NCBI GenBank assembly: GCA_029821735.1
Contig: JALGSU010000051.1
Span: forward strand, 1 to 46,836
DNA: 46,836 bases
From: Candidatus Zipacnadia bacterium
GTDB taxonomy: Bacteria > Armatimonadota > Zipacnadia > Zipacnadales > UBA5352
Reading direction: 5' to 3'
Shown here piece by piece: positions 35,087 through 42,889 of this stretch. A model generated the notes under the pieces. The model did no database searches. It was given only the letters and a program-made list of their open reading frames with translations, and was not told the origin of the DNA. The position numbers and the translations under genes are program-made. Position 1 is the first letter of the stretch, and the number at the start of each line of letters is the position of its first letter.

Positions 35087-37558
35087 ATGAGAACGAGCGT
35101 CCTCTCCCTCGCGATTGCGCTGCTTCTCTCACTGACAGCTTCTGCTCTGGCGCAGCCGCCCGCACCCCCGCTCCCACTGCCGGGAGTGCGCCTGCTACCG
35201 GTACTGGAAATCCCCGAGGGGGCCACGGTCGAGAATTCGTGGAGCGCTCAGAACGCCATCGACGACGCGGGTGCGATCATCGCCAAACAGAGCACCGCTC
35301 CCGCCGAGCTCCTCACTCTCGACGGACGCCCCGTGCTCAAGCTCACCTGCAACTTCGCGGGCACTGACATCCCCCGCGGCGTATGGGACCGAGCCGTCGA
35401 CCTCGACCTCACCCGCGCCACGGCCATTTGCTTCGACGTGTACGCCGAGAACCTATCAGCCCTTCGCACCATCAACCTCTACCTGCGCAGTGGCGATGGC
35501 TGGTATGGTGCTTACTGGTACCCTGAGGAGGAAGGCCTCTGGTGCCGCATCCGCCTGCCACGTAGCGAGTTCTACATCGACAAGCCCGGCAGCGGATGGA
35601 GTGAGATCAGCACCATTCGCTTCAGCCCCTGGGCCGGCGCGCGAGAGGACGCGGTCCTGCACATCGCCAACTTCGCGGTCGAAGAAGCGCCGCTCTCCGC
35701 AGCCGTGGTGCTTCCCTCATACACACACGATCCCGCCAAGTTGCGCGCCGCCACCAAGTATGCCAACACGGTCTCCGCAGTGCTCGATGCGGCGGGCTGC
35801 CCGCTCCCGATGCTCAGCACCAGCGACCTCACGCCCGAGAGCATGGCCAGCCTCAAGCTCATCGTCCTCCCACATACTGCCGGCGCGTCAGCCGAGGATG
35901 CCGAGCTGCTCGCGCAATTCATACGTGATGGCGGCAAGGTGATCGCGCTTTACTCAACGCCCGCGCCACTCGCGCAGGCGCTTGGCGTCCGGCAGAAGGA
36001 CTACCGCAGTCGCGCCTACGCGGGCGAGTTCGCCACCATGCGGTTCGCTACTGATCCACCATCGGGCGCGCCCGCTCAGGTGCAGCAGGCCTCGTGGGGC
36101 ATCATCGATTCAGAGGCCGTCGCCGGCATCGGCGAGGTGGCGGCGTGGTGGCACGATCAGCAGGGCGAACGCACCGACGCCCCCGCGATCATCACGTCGG
36201 CCGACGGCGTCTGGTTCTCCCATATCCTGCTCGACGACGACCCGGCCGCCAAGGGCCGCCTGCTCGTGGCGCTTGCCGAGCACTTCGTCCCCGGCACTGC
36301 GGACGTCGTCGCTCAGCGTCGCATCGCCCTGATGGGCGGCCAGCTTCACGCGGAGGACTGGGACGCCGCCCTCACAGCGGTCCGCGCTCAACCCGCCTTC
36401 GGCAATCCCTCCGAGACGCTGGTGCAGCAGGCACAGGCGACCCGCACCCGCGCCATCGACGCCACCGATCCCTTCGAGTCCATCGCACTCGCCAACGAAG
36501 CCGAGCGTCTCCTCGTCGAAGCCTTCTGCCGCGCGCAAGCGACCGTCGCGAACGAGTTCCGAGCCACTTGGTGCCACCCGCCCGAGGGCATCTCAGGCTG
36601 GGGCTGGCCGAAGACCGCTGACCGTCTCCGCGAAGCTGGCATCGACCACCTGCTTCTCAACGCCCTCCACGGCACCTCCGCCGCTTACCCCAGCGCCGTG
36701 CTGCCCTTCGACAAGAGCAACACCGAGGGCGTCGACTACCTCCAGCAAGCCATCGACGCCTGCTCCGAGCGTGGCATCGCGGTGCACGTGTGGATGACCA
36801 ACTTCAAGGCAGGCGGTCACGCCCCGCCCGAAGATGTCGAGCGGTTCGAGCAGGAGGGCCGCATCGCAGTCCAGCTCGACGGACAGCACACCGACACCCT
36901 CTGCCCCACCGATCCGCGCAACCAGAACCTGCAAATCAGCGCGATGGTCGAGGTCGCCCACAGGCCCGGCGTCTCGGGCATTCACTTCGACTACATCCGC
37001 TACCCCAGTGGCAAGACCTGCTTCTGCGATGGCTGCCGAAAGCGCTTCGGGGAGTTCGCCGGAGTGGACCTGCCGGACTGGCCCACGCAAGTTCTCGCCG
37101 GCGGCGATCTGCGCGAGCAGTGGCTGGACTTCCGCCGCGCCAGCATCACGCGGGTCGTCCGCGAAGTCTCCGAGACCGTCCGCCGCGAAGTGCCCGACTG
37201 CATGATCTCAGCCGCCGTCTTCCGCAACTACCCGCAGTGCCGCGACGACGTAGCGCAGGACTGGGTCGCGTGGGCGAACGAGGGTTACGTCGACTTCCTC
37301 TGCCCCATGAACTACACTGCCAGTGACACTCAGTTCCGCGAGACGACCGCAGCCCAACTCAAATACCTGGACGCAGTAGTACCCTGCTACCCGGGCATCG
37401 GGCTGCTCAAGGGCCTCGGACCGGTGGGGGCGTGCCGTCAGGTTCGGATCTCCCGCGAACTGGGCACGGGCGGCTTCGTTATCTGGAGCGTCTACTCACA
37501 GTACATCGATGACGTCTATCCGTATCTGGGGATGTCGCTGCTTGCCGGGGACGACTGA
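35087..37558 (+). CDS. Secreted GHL10-type (family-10-like) glycosylhydrolase with N-terminal beta-sandwich
   Basis: An 823-residue exported protein: signal peptide to about SALAQ, a carbohydrate-binding-like beta-sandwich (INLYLRSGDGWYGAYWYPEEEGLWCRIRLP), a GATase-like domain (LIVLPHTAGASAEDAELLAQFIRDGGKV) and a GHL10 (PF02638-like) barrel. The barrel begins FRATWCHPPEG...WPKTADRLREAGIDHLLLN and includes FDYIRYPSGKTCFC (conserved acid/Tyr strand) and FLCPMNYTASD. The predicted role is hydrolysis of a polysaccharide outside the cytoplasm; substrate unknown. GAGGAGG suits ATG 35087 (8-nt spacing) better than ATG 35081. It is transcribed alone from the promoter at 35004 and ends at the strong terminator at 37587. 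Confidence 0.82.
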   Translation: MRTSVLSLAIALLLSLTASALAQPPAPPLPLPGVRLLPVLEIPEGATVENSWSAQNAIDDAGAIIAKQSTAPAELLTLDGRPVLKLTCNFAGTDIPRGVWDRAVDLDLTRATAICFDVYAENLSALRTINLYLRSGDGWYGAYWYPEEEGLWCRIRLPRSEFYIDKPGSGWSEISTIRFSPWAGAREDAVLHIANFAVEEAPLSAAVVLPSYTHDPAKLRAATKYANTVSAVLDAAGCPLPMLSTSDLTPESMASLKLIVLPHTAGASAEDAELLAQFIRDGGKVIALYSTPAPLAQALGVRQKDYRSRAYAGEFATMRFATDPPSGAPAQVQQASWGIIDSEAVAGIGEVAAWWHDQQGERTDAPAIITSADGVWFSHILLDDDPAAKGRLLVALAEHFVPGTADVVAQRRIALMGGQLHAEDWDAALTAVRAQPAFGNPSETLVQQAQATRTRAIDATDPFESIALANEAERLLVEAFCRAQATVANEFRATWCHPPEGISGWGWPKTADRLREAGIDHLLLNALHGTSAAYPSAVLPFDKSNTEGVDYLQQAIDACSERGIAVHVWMTNFKAGGHAPPEDVERFEQEGRIAVQLDGQHTDTLCPTDPRNQNLQISAMVEVAHRPGVSGIHFDYIRYPSGKTCFCDGCRKRFGEFAGVDLPDWPTQVLAGGDLREQWLDFRRASITRVVREVSETVRREVPDCMISAAVFRNYPQCRDDVAQDWVAWANEGYVDFLCPMNYTASDTQFRETTAAQLKYLDAVVPCYPGIGLLKGLGPVGACRQVRISRELGTGGFVIWSVYSQYIDDVYPYLGMSLLAGDD

Positions 37559-37586
37559 GGCGGATCAAAACCAATCAGATACGTCA

Positions 37587-37623
37587 AAGCGCCCGGCCGG
37601 TTGGCCGGGCGCTTGTCTTTTTC
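37587..37623 (+). terminator. Rho-independent terminator
   Basis: A perfect 12-bp stem, AAGCGCCCGGCC (37587-37598) with GGCCGGGCGCTT (37603-37614), and a GGTT tetraloop, followed by GTCTTTTT. It serves the GHL10 gene, and its A-rich left flank could serve the convergent cold-shock gene in the other direction. The core AGCGCCCGG is shared with the terminator at 17920. Confidence 0.9.
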
Positions 37624-37636
37624 GCAGAGCTTAGCT

Positions 37637-37873
37637 CTACCAGGAGTTGGCGGAATCGCCAGCTGCCGGGGCCTCGGTGACCACGATGTTTGCGGCCCGG
37701 GGGCCCTTTGCGTCCTGCTCAACGTCGAACTCGACCTTGGCGCCCTCGGGAAGGCTGCGGTAGCCCTCGCCCGCGATTGCGGAGTAGTGCGCGAATACGT
37801 CCTCGCCGTCCTCACGCTCGATGAAACCAAAGCCCTTTGCGTCGTCGAACCACTTGACTGTACCAGTCGCCAT
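37637..37873 (-). CDS. csp: Cold-shock domain protein
   Basis: A 78-residue single CSD nucleic-acid-binding protein: MATGTVKWFDDAKGFGFIERED with RNP1 KGFGFI, RNP2-like VFAHYSAI, then LPEGAKVEFDVEQDAKGPRAANI and a short Ala-rich tail. Such proteins bind single-stranded RNA and DNA and act as RNA chaperones. ATG 37873 has GGAGGTTGTTTCGT before it; the longer open frame upstream is leader RNA. The leader, from the predicted promoter near 38014 to the ATG, is about 110 nt and contains a small hairpin, as is common for cold-shock mRNAs. Confidence 0.95.
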   Translation of the reverse strand: MATGTVKWFDDAKGFGFIEREDGEDVFAHYSAIAGEGYRSLPEGAKVEFDVEQDAKGPRAANIVVTEAPAAGDSANSW

Positions 37874-37960
37874 ACGAAACAACCTCCATACGTTCTCTTG
37901 GCGGTGCGCCGTTCTCCCGCCGCCTATGAAGGACTGGCGACTCGAACAATCACACGACCC

Positions 37961-37976
37961 GGCGGATGTATCCGCC
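37961..37976 (-). other. Leader-RNA hairpin of the cold-shock gene
   Basis: GGCGGA (37961-37966) and TCCGCC (37971-37976) form a 6-bp stem with a TGTA tetraloop (TACA on the minus strand), about 90 nt upstream of the csp start. It may influence mRNA stability or translation; this is an inference from position. Confidence 0.35.
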
Positions 37977-37990
37977 TTCTGCACAGGATT

Positions 37991-38019
37991 AGCGTAACAC
38001 ATCTGTCCGGTCGATGCAA
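37991..38019 (-). promoter_or_regulatory. Candidate sigma-70 promoter of the cold-shock gene
   Basis: On the minus strand, TTGCAT (38019-38014), a 17-nt spacer and TACGCT (37996-37991). The match is moderate, but position and spacing fit. Confidence 0.35.
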
Positions 38020-38074
38020 GCACTCGAATGAATTCTTATTGAGGCCATGCTGCCCCTCAGCACCCTCACAGGCC

Positions 38075-41000
38075 TCATGTGCCGCCCAGGAAATCGTAGC
38101 TGATGCGCTTTTGCAGCGCCGCGATCTGGGAAAACGCCTGGTGCAGGAGCGTCGCATCCCGCTGCGTCAGGCTCCGGTGATCGATCATGTTGTCCGGCTC
38201 ACGACCCGCGTCCAACTCGGCAGCCTGATGCTCCAGCCGCAGACGTGCCAACAACTCATACGCCGCCGTAGTCTCGTCACGACTCACCTGCGTGAGTGCG
38301 CCGTCGGCCACGAGCGCATCGAGGCGGTCAGTGGTATGCGTCTGGTCCAGACCATGCCGAAGCGCGTACAGCCGCGCGAAGCTCACGATCGGGATCGCCG
38401 CCTCCTTGACCTCGAAATCCGCCGTTCCGTCACTGACTCCCGCGCCCGCGAGTATCCTCCCGAGCAGCGTCCCCGGGGGCTTGAAGCTCAGCGCGTTCTG
38501 CGCGAGGTGCGGGAAGAAAGCCGGACTCGCCGCTACGGCCTCGAACACATGCCCGCGCAAATCGCGAGCGAGATCCGATGCGCCGCACACCGCGCGGAAG
38601 TCGAAGAAGATGCTGAACTCGAGCAACTGCTGTGGCTCAGAGCGCCGGATCCAGCCGGTGAAATACTTCTTCCAGACTGAGAGCGGCTGACACCACTTCG
38701 GGTTCTGCGCCATGACATCGCCGGTGCAGTACGGATACCCGGCCTCGTTCAGCCAGCCACACACGCGCTGCCCGAGTTCGAGGAACCGCTGGGCCGCCCC
38801 CTCTTCGTCCGCCGCTCGGTCCGCGTAGACGATGGCGTTGTCCTGGTCACTGGAGAGCACCAGTTCCTGCCGTCCCTGACTCCCCAGAGCCAGGAACGCG
38901 AACGGTGCCGGTGCCGCGCCAAGCTCCGCCTCCGCCAGTGCGATGAACCGCTCGGTCGCTGCGTCACACACCGAGGTCAGCATACGCGTCACCCGATCAG
39001 GATGCGCCCCACTGTCCAGCAGTGTCTGGGCCAGACCCGGCGCCCGACGACAGGCGGCGATCACCTGGTCGGCATCGGTAGCTCCGGCGATCTCGCGCGT
39101 CAGAACGATCGGTCCGTAGCTGCGGAAGCGAACCAACTCCCGGTGATGGATGACACCGAGGATCCTCCCCGCCTGGTTGGCCACTGCCACGTGCTGCACT
39201 CCGTGATCGTCCATCGCCAGCAACGCCTCATAGACCTCCGCGCGTTCGGACACCGTCACCAGTGGCGAACTCATCACTCGATGCACCGGCGAGTGCATAT
39301 CCACGCCGTCAGCCACCACGCGCTCGCGCAGATCGCGGTCCGTGAAGATGCCGATGGTCTCGCCCGAATCAGACTGCACCAGAGCCGCGCTCGCCTCGCC
39401 CTCAACCATCAGCTCCGCCACTGATCGCACTGAAGCATCATACCGGCAGAAGATCTCGCTGCGCTTCGCCCCGCTCACCGGTTCGTGCAGGAAGAGCAGC
39501 GAAGCCTGCAGTCGCCGCATGGTCTCATCGCGTTCCGCCGCTCGAGTCTGCTGATCCGTAACATCCTCGATGACCCCGTCGAGGAAGCGTGCGCTGCCGC
39601 TATCGTCTTCGACCATCACCACGCTGACCAGCAGCGTCCGCGGCCCCGAGTCGTCAGTGACAACCGGCAGGCGACGCTCAGCAGCCCCATCGCGCCGGGC
39701 CTCCGCGAGGAAGCGTTCGTACTCAGCGCTGTCGCCGAATACCGCCGCCAGCGTCAGCGCCCCCACCGCGTTGGCTCCCCGCGCAAGGCCGAGCAATCGG
39801 TCGGCCGACCGACTCAGGTGCAGCACCGTGCCCTGCGACGTCGCTCGCGCCCGGAAGAGTCCGGCCGGGATGTTGCCCGACACCTGGTCGAGCAGCCCGA
39901 AGCGTTGGTCACCGGCAGCTTCACCGCCAACCGCCGCTCCCGCCGTGGGACCGACGGCAGTTGCCAGCAGAATAAGCCCGCTGCGACCGGCGAAGGTGAT
40001 CGGGCTCACCGCGAACACGCACTCGATTAGGGCGCCGTCACGCCGCAGCAACACACCGTCGAACCCGCCCGACGCTTCCTCGCCCGCCAGCAGTGCGTTG
40101 ATCTTCTCCCACGCCGTCTCATTGTCCGGGCCGGGCGGGATGATGTCCGCCAAGTCCAGCAGTTCGAGTTCCTGCGCCGAACAGCCCAGCATTTCCAGGA
40201 GTATCGGGTTCGCGTAGCTGCACCGTCCGTCCAGTACCAGCAGCGTCCCCTCCGTCGTCGCCTCCACGAGGGAGCGGTAGCGATCAGTCGACTCGCGCAG
40301 ACTCTCCTCAGCCTCCGAGCGTCGCCGCTCAATCCGCAGACTGCGCCGCATGACGTAAAGCAGCAGCATGGCCACGATCGCGACGATCCCCACCGAGGTG
40401 CGCAACAGCCTGCCCTCGACCCGCGCGATCTCCGCCTGCACATCCTCGATGTAGATCCCCGTGCCTATGATCCATCCCCATGGCTCGAAGCCCCGCACGT
40501 ATGACTCCTTGGACGCAAGTCGACTGGGGTCGTCCTTCCACTGCCACACATAGTCGATGTAGCCGTCCCGCTGTCGCCGCACAAGGTCAGCGAACGCCAC
40601 GAAGATGCGCACCCCGCGCGCGTCCTGGTACTGTGACACATCCTGCCCGTTCAGGTCCTTGCGGTAGGGGTGCATGATCATGACCGGGCGCGTGTCCTGA
40701 ATCCAGAAGTAGTCCTTGCCCTCGGGCCCGTAGCGGAGCAGCTCGATGCGCGATATCGCCATCTCCTGAGCCTGCTCGCGTGTCAGAACCCCTGCCCGCT
40801 CGTCCTGCTCGTACCCGGCGAGAACGCTCCACGCCGCGTTCGTGAGTTCGCGGATCATCTCCCGCTTGCGATCCAGCAGCGACTGCTCAAACGCGGGCAG
40901 AAAGACCGCGAAGATCGCCGCCGCGAACAGGCCGATGGCAAGAAGCGTGGGGAACACCACGTGGAAGAAGAACCGTCGACGGCGCCAGCGCTGACGGGGC

Positions 41001-41776
41001 AGTTCAGCTTTAGACGTCCCACCGTTCACGCCAGCGGCGGCATCGCTGCAGCAGACGGCGTCGCGGAAGCGCTTCCAGTCCTCGGTGGGCATCTCCACCC
41101 CAAGCCCGCCCCCGCCCGAGTCCCGATCGTGTGCATCGCTGCCTCCGCTCATCAACAGGCCAAGTTCAGCCGCGATCTCGCGCAGAGACATCCGCTGCTC
41201 GTCAGTGAATGGCCCGTAGAACACCTCGATGCCGTCGAGCCCCTGAGCTTTCAGTTCAATCAGCAGCGCCCGCAGTCGCTCGACATCCGGTTCGAGCACA
41301 AGGGGATGGGCGAGGAATGCTTTGCCGCCCGCGCGGTGAATCAGCTCGATGGCTTCGGCGATCCCGATCTTGCCGCCCGGCGCCGCACTCTCTGCCGGCG
41401 CGGATACATGGTTGTGCTCCGTTGACCCGTGACTGCGGATCGAGCCGGCGACGCTGTGCACCGCCGGCGACTGGGTCTGCTGCATGGAGCGCAACGTTGC
41501 CTGCAGTTCAGCATGCGCGGGATCGAAGCCGTATCCGAGCAGGTGGGCTTCCTCTGTCCCCACCTGCGTCGTCATCTCGATCCCGGCGATGTGCCCCACG
41601 CCCCTGCGAGAGAGCATGCGTCCGAACGCGGGCAGCCCCCCAACCGTGTCGTGGTCAGTCAGGGCCGCAAATGCCACGCCAGCGGCGGCGAGTTGCCCAG
41701 CCATCTCGCGAGGGCTGAGCGTCCCGTCGCTGTGCGTGGAATGGCAATGGAAGTCAACGCGCGTTGTGTCGCTCAA
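38075..41776 (-). CDS. Membrane fusion protein: PHP phosphoesterase - sCache - PAS - CBS pair - DUF294 nucleotidyltransferase
   Basis: 1,233 residues from TTG 41776 (preceded by AGGAGAGAC; the open frame reaches TTG 41815). PHP domain ~1-240 with every metal motif: FHCHSTHSDG (9-18), TDHDT (40-44), GIE (65-67), HLLGYG (78-83), AHP (156-158) and GGSDAH (211-216). TM helix ~268-295, extracytoplasmic sCache_2-like sensor ~297-452 (DYFWIQDTRPVMIMHPY, WGWIIGTGIYIEDV), TM helix ~459-476. Then PAS ~497-607, a weaker PAS-like region to ~742, two CBS repeats ~782-882 (TDRDLRERVV), and DUF294 with LGSQGRQE (964-971) and SDQDN (976-980), followed by the DUF294 C-terminal domain. This predicts a receptor whose cytoplasmic side carries both nucleotidyl transfer and phosphoesterase activities. 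It follows the epimerase gene by 28 bp. Confidence 0.85.
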   Translation of the reverse strand: MSDTTRVDFHCHSTHSDGTLSPREMAGQLAAAGVAFAALTDHDTVGGLPAFGRMLSRRGVGHIAGIEMTTQVGTEEAHLLGYGFDPAHAELQATLRSMQQTQSPAVHSVAGSIRSHGSTEHNHVSAPAESAAPGGKIGIAEAIELIHRAGGKAFLAHPLVLEPDVERLRALLIELKAQGLDGIEVFYGPFTDEQRMSLREIAAELGLLMSGGSDAHDRDSGGGGLGVEMPTEDWKRFRDAVCCSDAAAGVNGGTSKAELPRQRWRRRRFFFHVVFPTLLAIGLFAAAIFAVFLPAFEQSLLDRKREMIRELTNAAWSVLAGYEQDERAGVLTREQAQEMAISRIELLRYGPEGKDYFWIQDTRPVMIMHPYRKDLNGQDVSQYQDARGVRIFVAFADLVRRQRDGYIDYVWQWKDDPSRLASKESYVRGFEPWGWIIGTGIYIEDVQAEIARVEGRLLRTSVGIVAIVAMLLLYVMRRSLRIERRRSEAEESLRESTDRYRSLVEATTEGTLLVLDGRCSYANPILLEMLGCSAQELELLDLADIIPPGPDNETAWEKINALLAGEEASGGFDGVLLRRDGALIECVFAVSPITFAGRSGLILLATAVGPTAGAAVGGEAAGDQRFGLLDQVSGNIPAGLFRARATSQGTVLHLSRSADRLLGLARGANAVGALTLAAVFGDSAEYERFLAEARRDGAAERRLPVVTDDSGPRTLLVSVVMVEDDSGSARFLDGVIEDVTDQQTRAAERDETMRRLQASLLFLHEPVSGAKRSEIFCRYDASVRSVAELMVEGEASAALVQSDSGETIGIFTDRDLRERVVADGVDMHSPVHRVMSSPLVTVSERAEVYEALLAMDDHGVQHVAVANQAGRILGVIHHRELVRFRSYGPIVLTREIAGATDADQVIAACRRAPGLAQTLLDSGAHPDRVTRMLTSVCDAATERFIALAEAELGAAPAPFAFLALGSQGRQELVLSSDQDNAIVYADRAADEEGAAQRFLELGQRVCGWLNEAGYPYCTGDVMAQNPKWCQPLSVWKKYFTGWIRRSEPQQLLEFSIFFDFRAVCGASDLARDLRGHVFEAVAASPAFFPHLAQNALSFKPPGTLLGRILAGAGVSDGTADFEVKEAAIPIVSFARLYALRHGLDQTHTTDRLDALVADGALTQVSRDETTAAYELLARLRLEHQAAELDAGREPDNMIDHRSLTQRDATLLHQAFSQIAALQKRISYDFLGGT

Positions 41777-41804
41777 GTCTCTCCTACCCCGCACCAACGC
41801 GCCT

Positions 41805-42728
41805 TCACCCCTCAAGCAGCTTCTCGTCGAACATCCACTTCACGGCGCGCTCGAGAGTCTGCTCGGGCGTGTAGTGCGGTTCATAGCCGACCTTCGCCGA
41901 GATGCTGGCGATCTCCGGACACATGTTCGCCTTGAAGTGCCAGTTGGCGCCGATCTCCGGAAGTACTTCGCCCTCGAAGCGTTCCCAACTGACCAGCTCG
42001 ACCGGGATCTTCACCCCGTATATCTCGCCATAGGTCTCGACCAACTGCAGGGCCGTCAGCGCGTACGCCGACCCCACGTTGAAGATCTCGTCCGCGGCGT
42101 CGTCGCGATTATGCAGCGCGCAGGCAAACGCGCGCGCAATGTCTTCCGCGTCACACGGGCCGATCAGACCGTGCCCGGGGTCCGGGAGTATGACTGTCTC
42201 CCCCCGCTGGTGTGAGAGGTGCACATCGAGGCTCCGCCCGCCTTTGCAGTCGAGGGGAATCTTGTACGGGCCGCAGATATTCGGGCACATGATCGCGGTG
42301 AACGCCCGCCCGTCCGCGGCGGCACGCACCCTCGTGGCTTGCATCTGCTCGTAGCGTTGCGTGTAGCCATCGAACTGACACGGGCCCTGCGTCGTCGCTG
42401 GTGTAGGCACCGAGCGCGGCAGTCCGAACATCCATATCGATCCGCAGAAGACAAAGTGCTCGCAGGTGTCCTTCAGCCCATCGTACAGGTCAGGCGAGTT
42501 GCCCTGCAGGATATCGACGATCGCATCCGGCTTCTGCTCACGGATGACGTCCGTCCATCCCGCCGACCCGTAACTCAGTTGCACCTGCCGCACCTGATCC
42601 CAAGGCTTGTGTTCTGGCGCGGGCGTCCTGCCCGACGTGATTATCGTCACCTCGTGACCGGCCTCCACCAGCATGGGCGTGAGGTTCTTACCTATATGTC
42701 CAGTTCCGCCTATCACACATACATTCAC
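41805..42728 (-). CDS. NAD-dependent epimerase/dehydratase-like (extended SDR) protein
   Basis: A 307-residue extended SDR. VCVIGGTGHIGKNL gives the GxxGxxG loop; VFCGSIWMFG is the central strand with Ser; CPNICGPY and DPGHGLIGPCDAEDIARAF are typical of the C-terminal half. The catalytic YxxxK is not clear: the expected place reads YTQRYEQMQ, so the Lys may be missing. It may be a binding or regulatory relative, or the catalytic Tyr may lie elsewhere. GTG 42728 has GAGAGGAG upstream and begins at the conserved sequence; the frame extends to 42746. It is divergent from the gene at 42890. Confidence 0.78.
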   Translation of the reverse strand: MNVCVIGGTGHIGKNLTPMLVEAGHEVTIITSGRTPAPEHKPWDQVRQVQLSYGSAGWTDVIREQKPDAIVDILQGNSPDLYDGLKDTCEHFVFCGSIWMFGLPRSVPTPATTQGPCQFDGYTQRYEQMQATRVRAAADGRAFTAIMCPNICGPYKIPLDCKGGRSLDVHLSHQRGETVILPDPGHGLIGPCDAEDIARAFACALHNRDDAADEIFNVGSAYALTALQLVETYGEIYGVKIPVELVSWERFEGEVLPEIGANWHFKANMCPEIASISAKVGYEPHYTPEQTLERAVKWMFDEKLLEG

Positions 42729-42889
42729 GTGCGCTGCTCCTCTCACAACTCATCCCGGCGTTCAGGCGGGCTATTTCAACATTCCCGCCGCATACTCCTG
42801 CGTCACACATCCCGACGGACCTTACAGGCATTCCACCTTCGCACGGCGAATTGCCCCGCATAACCGGATGTGAGAGAGGAACGATACTG

